Assembly (NCBI GenBank): GCA_015060015.1
Contig: SUZG01000015.1
Coordinates: 1-42,018, forward strand
Direction: 5' to 3'
Length of the DNA stretch: 42,018 nucleotides
Source of the DNA: Rikenellaceae bacterium
Lineage (GTDB): Bacteria > Bacteroidota > Bacteroidia > Bacteroidales > Rikenellaceae
The position numbers and the translations under genes were made by a program. Within the stretch, counting starts at the first letter, position 1, and each line of letters opens with the position of its first letter. The notes under the pieces are model-generated. The model was not told the origin of the DNA and did not search any database. It saw nothing but the letters and a program-made list of their open reading frames with translations. Positions 37,501-42,018 of the stretch are shown piece by piece.

Positions 37501-37924
37501 CCAGAGCCTCCGGATAGGTACACACAACGACATATCCATCTTTGCGATGGCGTATGGCATTCAGCGTATTTGTTCGCTGCACCACACCTTGTGCGTCCTC
37601 CTTGCCATAGAGAATCGATTTTTTGTATGATGTAGGGAAGAAGCAGACCCTCGATTCGTCAAGCAGAGCATAGTAGTTGTTCAGGGCATAGGCCGCAGCA
37701 TCTCTATCCTCGGCGACAATGACATGTACGCCACCTGCCCGTTCCACCTCCGCCGCCGAATAAAACGAAAGAGCCCCGCCGACCAACTCTTCGAGATGGA
37801 CGGTAGCACTCTCTCTTTTCAACGCTTTATGCAACTCGGTCAGAGGCTTACTCGCCTTGACAAGCTGCAAGATACTATCTACACTCCCCAAAACTTTGCG
37901 ATTTAGAGATTCTCTTCTGTACAA
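34571..37924 (-). CDS. mfd: Transcription-repair coupling factor
   Basis: Mfd pushes stalled RNA polymerase off damaged DNA and recruits UvrA. The 1117-residue chain has the UvrB-like module (about 25-240, LRGGIVDVF), the polymerase-interacting domain with DYVVHIDHGVGRF (441-453), and the RecG-like ATPase. The latter carries Walker A GDVGFGKT (588-595), DEEQ (689-692) and GRVGRSSRKGYCYL. A TRCF domain closes the protein. No ATG precedes residue 281; the frame opens after a TAA, and the first candidate is TTG at 37924 with AAGAGG just upstream. I use that TTG start. The true start could be another TTG 11 codons in. Coaxial with rng (51 nt) and coaX (10 nt). Confidence 0.95.
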   Translation of the reverse strand: MYRRESLNRKVLGSVDSILQLVKASKPLTELHKALKRESATVHLEELVGGALSFYSAAEVERAGGVHVIVAEDRDAAAYALNNYYALLDESRVCFFPTSYKKSILYGKEDAQGVVQRTNTLNAIRHRKDGYVVVCTYPEALAERVADERVISEKSIRIAVGDEIVISDLVDKLEANGFVQVDFVYEPGQYSLRGGIVDVFSYSESRPFRFDFFGDEVESIRRFNISSQLSHDKAQAVEIVPNLNVSGREKVSLAQFIGEATYWFYDADYVLKRVNDLRRRMLSEMESPAEIDNLMTSRNTLLRDMAASRMCLLRDNLKERIADAVVTFNTSPQPQFNKNFEVLAENLSDAILRGYKNFILSENRAQIERLDNVFHQLGRKDPLFDSIAVTLHDGFIDHTLKLQLYADHRIFDRYHRYRINGEIKRDEQMTVAELNALKMGDYVVHIDHGVGRFGGLVKINENGKLHEAIKLVYKDNDVLFVNVHSLHRISRYKSGEGEPPKIYKLGGGAWQKLKSATKKAVKDISRELIALYAKRKASKGFAFSADGYLQNEMEASFQWDETVDQQAAITAVKRDMESDQPMDRLVCGDVGFGKTEVAIRAAFKAAVDGKQVAVLVPTTILALQHYRSFMERLRDFPVRIEYINRSKSAKQVREIAEDLAAGKIDILIGTHKMLGKQISFKDLGLLIIDEEQKFGVAAKEKLTQMSVNVDTLTLTATPIPRTLQFSLMGSRDLSVISTAPANRQPIITESHVFSEDIIRDAIEEELSRGGQVYFVHNRVEDLLTLQGMVSRLCPKARVAIGHGKMPSDKLEKLIMDFIYGEFDVLISTTIVENGIDIPNANTIIINNAQNYGLSDLHQLRGRVGRSSRKGYCYLITPPDELLSSDARRRLRAIEEFSDLGSGFNIAMQDLDIRGAGNLLGAEQSGFIADIGFETYQKIMRQAIAELRAEGLDVEGLTDKEAETIKNDTYIEDSVIEIDMLAELPDSYVRQPAEKLRLYRELDSIQREEDLVAYANRLIDRFGALPEAATGLLNVVRLRWEAVRLGMERVKVKNGLMIVHFVGEENSPYYKSDIFMNLLCKITTQPDRFVLKQHNNRLAMTVRRVADLAEAVDVLRSL

Positions 37925-37975
37925 ATCCTCTTACACCTCGTTTGCAGGCCACAAGAGATTGCCTGCATTGGCCTA

Positions 37976-39523
37976 TCAGAGGATAAGTGGCTCGTTATGA
38001 CGACCCAGATACTTCACATCGACCATTCCAAGACCTTGATCTGCAACAACCTTGATGCTGGTTTTGTATCGCCACTGCCACTTGCGACGCAGCGAGATAA
38101 GGCCTCGACAGATATACGATGCCACATAGGGGCTTACACGCAGCGTGATATGCTTGATGCCTCTATCCTCGGCGAGGAACTGAATCTGATTCTCAATCTT
38201 TCGGTCAAGCAATATCGTCGGCTCAATACGGCCGGAGCCGTTACAGGTAGGACAGACATCGGTAACATCCTCCACAGCCACAGGGCGAACCCTCTGACGG
38301 GTTATCTGCATCAGGCCGAACTTCGTCAGCGGCAGTATCGTATGCTTCGCCTTGTCGGTTGCCATCAGCTTCGACATCTCCTCAAAGAGCAACTGGCGAT
38401 TCTGTGCCTTATGCAGGTCGATGAAGTCGATTATCACGATGCCGCCCAAATCACGCAGACGCAGCTGGCGAGCAATCTCCTTGGCAGCAGCCAGATTGAC
38501 CGACATAGCCGTCTCCTCCTGATTCTCCTCGGCACGCGTACGGTTTCCCGAATTGACATCTATAACATTCATCGCCTCGGTATGCTCGATGATGAGATAT
38601 GCACCTCGCTTCAACGACACATACTTGGCGAAGAGTGATTTTATCTGTTTTGATATATCGAAATTGTCGAAGATAGGCACCTGTCCTTTATAGAGCTTGA
38701 CTATCTTCTCCAACTTGGGGTCAATAACTTTGATATAGTTTTTAATCTCGCGATACATCTTCTCGTCATCGACGGTAATCTGCGAAAAAGTCGCATTCAG
38801 TGAGTCGCGGATTATGGTATTTGCTCGGCTCATCTCACTCAACAGCAGAGCGGGAGCCTGACTTTTGCGTATGTTACCCACAGCCTCTTTCCATCTATCG
38901 ACCAAAGAGAGGATATCCTGCTCGATATCTACATCCTGGGCGTTGGCGGCTGCGGTACGTATGATAACTCCGAAATTCTTGGGCAGAACACCTGCCGCCA
39001 CACGACGCAGGCGTTTCTTCGTCTCGTTGGAACGAATCTTCTGTGAGAGGAAAATCTTTGATGTGAAGGGGACCAGCACCACATTGCGGCCTGCAAGCGA
39101 TACATCGGCCGTAAGACGCGGGCCTTTGGTCGAGATAGCCTCCTTGGCCACCTGTACCATAATGGTCTGCCCCACCTGTAAGTAGTTCTCTATCTTTCCG
39201 TCTTTGTCAATAGAGGGTTCGAGCTTCATCGACTCGACATTCACGCCACGCTTACCCGGCTGGCGGCTATTGACCACCCTCTCCAGCGAGAGAAACTGAT
39301 TACCCAAATCGAGATAATGGATAAAAGCGTCCTTCTCGTGTCCTATATTGACGAAGGCCGCATTCAATCCCGGCATAATCTTACGCACCTTACCCAGATA
39401 GATATCTCCTACGGAGAAACCCATCTTGCACTGCTCCTTATTAAGCTCCACAAGCACCTTATCCTCGCACAAGGCTATGGATATTTCGGTCGGGGTAACG
39501 TTTATTACTAATTCTCGATTCAT
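37976..39523 (-). CDS. rng: Ribonuclease G
   Basis: The RNase E/G-family endonuclease matures rRNA ends and degrades mRNA in the cytoplasm. The 515-residue protein starts with an S1-like domain (about 38-130, GDIYLGKVRKIMPGLNAAFVNIG). The catalytic domain has D322 in DVNSGNR and D366 in IDFIDL as the magnesium ligands. The zinc link is C424-P-T-C427. It is RNase G size and lacks the long degradosome-scaffold tail of RNase E. It is the first gene of the long minus-strand block. A terminator lies upstream, so its own promoter should lie in the short gap before it, but I found no consensus. Confidence 0.95.
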   Translation of the reverse strand: MNRELVINVTPTEISIALCEDKVLVELNKEQCKMGFSVGDIYLGKVRKIMPGLNAAFVNIGHEKDAFIHYLDLGNQFLSLERVVNSRQPGKRGVNVESMKLEPSIDKDGKIENYLQVGQTIMVQVAKEAISTKGPRLTADVSLAGRNVVLVPFTSKIFLSQKIRSNETKKRLRRVAAGVLPKNFGVIIRTAAANAQDVDIEQDILSLVDRWKEAVGNIRKSQAPALLLSEMSRANTIIRDSLNATFSQITVDDEKMYREIKNYIKVIDPKLEKIVKLYKGQVPIFDNFDISKQIKSLFAKYVSLKRGAYLIIEHTEAMNVIDVNSGNRTRAEENQEETAMSVNLAAAKEIARQLRLRDLGGIVIIDFIDLHKAQNRQLLFEEMSKLMATDKAKHTILPLTKFGLMQITRQRVRPVAVEDVTDVCPTCNGSGRIEPTILLDRKIENQIQFLAEDRGIKHITLRVSPYVASYICRGLISLRRKWQWRYKTSIKVVADQGLGMVDVKYLGRHNEPLIL

Positions 39524-39542
39524 CTACAAAATAATTCTTTAT

Positions 39543-39602
39543 AAAAAATAGGTAAAGCTAAGGGCGTTAGAATACATAAACCCTTAGCTCTATACTTACC
39601 TA
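39543..39602 (-). terminator. Intrinsic terminator of the HU and AURKAIP1-like genes
   Basis: On the minus strand TAGGTAA plus AGCTAAGGG pairs with CCCTTAGCT plus TTACCTA (39602-39549), with one 6-nt bulge. TTTTTT follows at once. Confidence 0.8.
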
Positions 39603-39633
39603 CTTGCTAACGCAATTAAAACCGATGAGAAGA

Positions 39634-39723
39634 TTACTTCTTCTTATGACGGTTCTTACGCAGACGCTTCTTACGCTTGTGCGTAGCCATCTTATGACGC
39701 TTATGCTTCTTTCCGTTTGGCAT
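39634..39723 (-). CDS. AURKAIP1/COX24-domain mini-protein, probable ribosome-associated basic peptide
   Basis: This 29-residue gene (ATG at 39723, TAA at 39636-39634) encodes a chain with 18 Lys, Arg or His among 29 residues. It starts MPNGKKHKRHK and continues MATHKRKKRLRKNRHKKK. The latter matches the DUF1713/AURKAIP1-COX24 pattern of mitochondrial small-subunit protein mS38 and the actinobacterial bS22. The family has short Bacteroidetes members, and I believe this is one. It lies 33 nt after the HU-like gene with no terminator between, so both share a transcript ending at a strong terminator. The assignment rests on composition and motif. Confidence 0.78.
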   Translation of the reverse strand: MPNGKKHKRHKMATHKRKKRLRKNRHKKK

Positions 39724-39756
39724 AGTTGTATAATATTAAGTGGTTAATGTCCTTAA

Positions 39757-40044
39757 TTATTTAACCTTCGCTACGAAGCTCTTTGCAGGCTTGAAAGCGG
39801 GGATATTGTGCTCGGGGATTACGATAGTTGTATTCTTTGAGATATTACGAGCTACCTTCTTCGCACGCTTCTTGATGATGAAGCTACCGAAACCACGCAA
39901 GTAAACATTCTTGTCATTGATAAGAGAGGTACGGACATTGTCCATAAACGCCTCTACAACGGCCTGCACCAAAACCTTCTCTGCACCGGTGCTCTTCGCA
40001 ATCTCATTTACGATATCAGCCTTAGTTGTACTAACCTTATTCAT
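39757..40044 (-). CDS. HU/IHF-family DNA-binding protein
   Basis: The 95-residue nucleoid protein dimerises and bends DNA. N-terminal TKADIVNEIAKSTG (helix pair), the GFGSF turn (about residues 51-55) and the C-terminal IPAFKPAKSFVAKVK match the HU/IHF fold. The DNA-gripping arm is ARNISKNTTIVIPEHNIPAF. The arm has IPEHNIPAF in place of the usual IPA..VP.F, a variant I recall in Bacteroidetes HU-like proteins. A consensus promoter lies about 65 nt upstream. The AURKAIP1-like mini-gene follows in the same transcript. Confidence 0.93.
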   Translation of the reverse strand: MNKVSTTKADIVNEIAKSTGAEKVLVQAVVEAFMDNVRTSLINDKNVYLRGFGSFIIKKRAKKVARNISKNTTIVIPEHNIPAFKPAKSFVAKVK

Positions 40045-40108
40045 AGTGTATTGAAAATTTTATATTGTTAATTTAACATTTGATTCCTTACAAATCCCTT
40101 TGGGTCTG

Positions 40109-40139
40109 CAAATGTACTACATTTTTAACTATTAACAAA
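40109..40139 (-). promoter_or_regulatory. Promoter of the HU-like gene
   Basis: On the minus strand TTTG (40139-40136), 19 nt and TACATTTG (40116-40109) match the consensus. Confidence 0.85.
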
Positions 40140-40212
40140 TTAAACTTAAATTTTTTTCGCAAAAAAAATCCATTGTTCCCCAAAGTGGCAAAAACCCTGC
40201 TAAAAAATCTTT

Positions 40213-40638
40213 TTAGAAAGGCATCTGGTTGAATGCCATAGCCAAACCCTCAACGGCCTTATCCAGACCACCCTGAATTTTGCCGCCAATCATCATTCGC
40301 ATCATCATATTCAGTTCGGCGTGCAGCACCAGACGCATACGTGTATCATCCTCCGACACCTCGTGCAGCTGTATCCAGAACGAGAAGTCGATGGGCACCG
40401 ATCCGGCGGTGTCATCGCCCGAAATCTTAATATGCTTATTCTCAACGCGTTCAACGATACGCAGAGCCACATTGAAGCCCTTAACCTTGAACGAGCAGCT
40501 ATCCTCATCGGCACGCCACTCCTCGACCTTATCCTGCAAGGCGGGTGTGAGCATATCGAAACGGCTGATGAAGGGGTATATTCTTGCAGCGGACTTTCTC
40601 ACCTGCTGCTGTTTTGATTCATATTTTTCCAATCCCAT
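40213..40638 (-). CDS. SRPBCC/START-like small protein
   Basis: This 141-residue cytoplasmic protein has no signal peptide. Its order, a helix (FISRFDMLTPALQDKVEEW), alternating strands (SCSFKVKGFNVALRIVERVENKHIKISG, PIDFSFWIQLHEV, RMRLVLHAELNMMMRMM) and a final long helix (LDKAVEGLAMAFNQMPF), fits the helix-grip fold of the SRPBCC (START/polyketide-cyclase-like) superfamily. Ligand and role are unknown. It has its own consensus promoter. The methionine-rich NMMMRMM segment is unusual. Confidence 0.75.
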   Translation of the reverse strand: MGLEKYESKQQQVRKSAARIYPFISRFDMLTPALQDKVEEWRADEDSCSFKVKGFNVALRIVERVENKHIKISGDDTAGSVPIDFSFWIQLHEVSEDDTRMRLVLHAELNMMMRMMIGGKIQGGLDKAVEGLAMAFNQMPF

Positions 40639-40664
40639 AACGCTAAATATTTAATCAGGAGCCA

Positions 40665-40695
40665 CAAAGATAAGAATTTTAACGCAATAAGCAAC
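40665..40695 (-). promoter_or_regulatory. Promoter of the SRPBCC-like gene
   Basis: On the minus strand GTTG (40695-40692), 19 nt and TATCTTTG (40672-40665) fit the consensus, about 25 nt before the ATG. Confidence 0.7.
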
Positions 40696-40704
40696 TGTTT
40701 TTCA

Positions 40705-40739
40705 CAACAAAAAGCCGTTCCCACCAACGGAAACGGCTT
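40705..40739 (-). terminator. Intrinsic terminator of the cold-shock gene
   Basis: On the minus strand AAGCCGTTTCC and GGGAACGGCTT (40739-40712) form a stem with TTTTTGTTG after it. Confidence 0.85.
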
Positions 40740-40760
40740 AACCCACATAAGGATACCCTG

Positions 40761-40967
40761 CTACTGTTTTGGAACAACGGTAACATTTACGGCCTGCTCA
40801 CCCTTCTCGTTGTTTCCAATCTCGAACTCCACACTCTGTCCCTCGGTCAAAGCCTTGAAGCCCTCGGCAACGATACCTGTGTAGTGAACAAAAATCTCGC
40901 GACCCTCGTCAGTGAGAATAAATCCATAGCCCTTTTTACTGTCGAACCATTTTACCTTGCCAATCAT
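40761..40967 (-). CDS. Cold-shock domain protein
   Basis: The 68-residue single CSD protein is an RNA chaperone and antiterminator of the CspA type. RNP1 is KGYGFI (residues 12-17) and RNP2 is IFVHYT (25-30). GKVKWFDSKKGYG at the start and VEFEIGNNEKGEQAVNVTV at the end are standard. The consensus promoter is about 45 nt upstream, so the leader is short, unlike the long cold-box leaders of enteric cspA. It is monocistronic with a strong terminator. Confidence 0.95.
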   Translation of the reverse strand: MIGKVKWFDSKKGYGFILTDEGREIFVHYTGIVAEGFKALTEGQSVEFEIGNNEKGEQAVNVTVVPKQ

Positions 40968-41010
40968 AAAATTCTGTGTTAAAAAAAGTTGTTGTAACTC
41001 CGTTTAATAT

Positions 41011-41041
41011 CAAAGGTAGCAACTTTTTCTCATTTAACAAA
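41011..41041 (-). promoter_or_regulatory. Cold-shock gene promoter
   Basis: On the minus strand TTTG (41041-41038), 19 nt and TACCTTTG (41018-41011) fit the consensus. Confidence 0.8.
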
Positions 41042-41100
41042 AAATTCAGGCACTTTTTTAGCAAAGTTTCGTTTTATCTATCGTCGCCACATAGAGCAAG

Positions 41101-41307
41101 TTACATAAAATCCTTATCCTCCAACTGAAAAATATCCTCTACCGATTTTTCGAATATTTGTGCCATTTTGATAGCCAGCACGGTTGAAGGAACAAATTTT
41201 CCACTCTCTATGGCATTTATCGTCTGACGGCTCACACCCGCAGCGTCGGCCAACTGCTGCTGGGTCATACCCTTCTCGGCACGTGCCACTCTGATTTTAT
41301 TCTTCAT
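41101..41307 (-). CDS. XRE-family HTH regulator
   Basis: The 68-residue protein is essentially one Cro/CI helix-turn-helix: KNKIRVARAEKGMTQQQLADAAGVSRQTINAIESGKFVPS, with recognition helix VSRQTINAIE. A short tail (SVEDIFQLEDKDFM) follows. I take the ATG at 41307. GGAGG lies 8 nt before it, inside the preceding gene, and the GTG three codons earlier is less suitable. The start overlaps the membrane-protein gene by 11 nt. Small XRE proteins paired with a four-helix membrane protein are common. They are often autoregulators, and an inverted repeat in the shared promoter is a candidate operator. Confidence 0.92.
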   Translation of the reverse strand: MKNKIRVARAEKGMTQQQLADAAGVSRQTINAIESGKFVPSTVLAIKMAQIFEKSVEDIFQLEDKDFM

Positions 41308-41701
41308 CGTCAGCACCTCCCTTTGCTCGCCACACCTGGTAGCGGAACACTACCATAAAAACAAGTAAGATTGTGAACATCTGGTATATCATCACCTGCA
41401 AGAAGTCCAGATCATAGACCAACAACGACGCAACGATGAGCACTGCATAGTTGATGTAGAGAGCCACGAGCAAAGAGTTGAGCCTGATGTGAGAAATCAT
41501 CTCATCCTCGACCTTCTCCTTCGAGCAGGTTGCCAAAATACCACCTATGGCAATACCGATAATTGCGATATTGTTCATTGTGTATGAGCCTCCAAAGCCT
41601 TCAAATTCCGTTATGCAGAGATAGACTCCCAAAGCTGCCGCCAAGGCGAAAATTACCCACCCTACCTTCTGAAAGCGGTGTGGAAATAGTAATGTTTTCA
41701 T
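41297..41701 (-). CDS. Four-helix membrane protein paired with the XRE regulator
   Basis: The 134-residue protein has four predicted membrane helices: VGWVIFALAAALGVYLCI, MNNIAIIGIAIGGILATC, LVALYINYAVLIVASLLVY and VMIYQMFTILLVFMVVF. A short charged loop (SKEKVEDEMISHIR) sits between helices 2 and 3, and the C-terminal tail (WRAKGGADDEE) is charged. I do not recognise a specific function; it resembles DUF2178-like partners of XRE regulators. It overlaps the regulator gene by 11 nt. Its promoter overlaps an inverted repeat. Confidence 0.8.
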   Translation of the reverse strand: MKTLLFPHRFQKVGWVIFALAAALGVYLCITEFEGFGGSYTMNNIAIIGIAIGGILATCSKEKVEDEMISHIRLNSLLVALYINYAVLIVASLLVYDLDFLQVMIYQMFTILLVFMVVFRYQVWRAKGGADDEE

Positions 41702-41758
41702 AACTGTTTAGTTTTGGTTTGTTTTATCTAAAATTAGTTGAGGTATTCGAATACGATA

Positions 41759-41790
41759 CAAATGTAAAGCAAACTTTACAAAAAGACAAA
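41759..41790 (-). promoter_or_regulatory. Promoter of the membrane-protein/XRE pair
   Basis: On the minus strand TTTG (41790-41787), 20 nt and TACATTTG (41766-41759) match the consensus exactly. Confidence 0.85.
41763..41780. promoter_or_regulatory. Candidate XRE operator (7-4-7 inverted repeat)
   Basis: TGTAAAG, CAAA and CTTTACA form a perfect 7-bp inverted repeat with a 4-nt centre. It spans the spacer and the start of the -7 box, where a bound repressor would block RNA polymerase. Confidence 0.6.
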
Positions 41791-41814
41791 TATTTTTGAC
41801 ACTATTTTTCGCAT

Positions 41815-41844
41815 ATAAAAAATTAGGGGACTAAATAGTCCCCT
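41815..41844 (-). terminator. Intrinsic terminator of the partial last gene
   Basis: AGGGGACT and AGTCCCCT (41825-41844) form an 8-bp stem with a 4-nt loop. On the minus strand AATTTTTTATATG follows. Confidence 0.85.
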
Positions 41845-41877
41845 AAAAATTTGCGTATTATCGTTTGAGAAAACGCC

Positions 41878-42018
41878 CTATTGAAGCAACAGCTCGCCAA
41901 TCTCACTAAGCGCATCCTGATAGAGCCACTCTATAGGAATCTTCATCAAATCAAAGGACTCAACATCGTATTTTTTGCCACGCAATTTGATGCGAAGCCT
42001 ATCTCGTCCCTTTGTGAT
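41878..42018 (-). CDS. C-terminal fragment of an unidentified protein (truncated by the window edge)
   Basis: An open frame enters from the right edge and stops at TAG (41880-41878), giving the last 46 residues, which begin ITKGRDRLRIKLRGKKYDV and end EIGELLLQ. A terminator follows 35 nt later, which supports real translation. The fragment is mixed charged and hydrophobic without motifs, and I do not recognise it. Confidence 0.6.
   Translation of the reverse strand: MTKGRDRLRIKLRGKKYDVESFDLMKIPIEWLYQDALSEIGELLLQ

Noticed and set aside
1..42018. CRISPR arrays, tRNA or rRNA genes, insertion sequences
   Set aside because: I found no regularly spaced repeats, cloverleaf-like sequence, rRNA signature or transposase-like frame anywhere in the window.

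Overview
The window looks like chromosomal DNA from a gut-type Bacteroidales, most probably Alistipes or another Rikenellaceae. The genus is an inference. The evidence is: many start sites preceded by the Bacteroidetes primary-sigma promoter (TTTG or TTG, 19-20 nt, then TAnnTTTG) and almost no Shine-Dalgarno sequences; a type III glutamine synthetase; paired methylmalonyl-CoA mutase subunits; a GldE/CorC-type CBS protein next to LptC; lipoproteins with acidic residues after the lipid cysteine; and the nested GTCATTC/GAATCTCA dispersed repeat. I see no rRNA, tRNA, CRISPR array, insertion sequence or prophage gene.

Left end (1-3050): a gene-free kilobase full of hairpins and a dispersed repeat. 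It is followed by two co-directional plus-strand accessory genes. The first joins an EVE/PUA-like domain, a SpoT-like HD phosphohydrolase and a zinc ribbon. The second is an ankyrin-like protein. The first gene has a near-perfect Shine-Dalgarno sequence, which is unusual in this phylum.

3050-11000: a TrpB2-type tryptophan synthase beta gene (minus) preceded by a complete ribosome-mediated attenuator: leader peptide with tandem Trp codons, a 9-bp antiterminator and an intrinsic terminator. Next come a small outer-membrane protein (plus), a ROK regulator with a GNAT acetyltransferase (minus), fabD (minus) divergent from mnmA (plus), and a membrane-anchored DegP/HtrA protease (minus).

11000-17360: two surface genes on the minus strand, an OmpA-type protein with an Ala/Glu-rich linker and a 1531-residue coiled-coil lipoprotein. 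They appear to be driven by one or two promoters far upstream.

17360-26360: single metabolic genes on the minus strand: metK, glnN and the mutA-mutB pair (succinyl-CoA/methylmalonyl-CoA branch of propionate fermentation).

26600-39523: a long minus-strand block, transcribed in the order rng, mfd, coaX, outer-membrane protein, TPR protein, lptC, gldE-like, ppiD-like. Several junctions are under 30 nt or overlap. It combines RNA turnover, transcription-coupled repair, CoA synthesis and envelope biogenesis.

39600-42018: small, probably highly expressed minus-strand genes: an HU/IHF-like protein with a 29-residue AURKAIP1/COX24-type basic peptide, an SRPBCC-like protein, a cold-shock protein, a membrane-protein/XRE-regulator pair with a candidate operator, and the 3' end of an unidentified gene cut by the window edge. 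Most genes end at clear intrinsic terminators.
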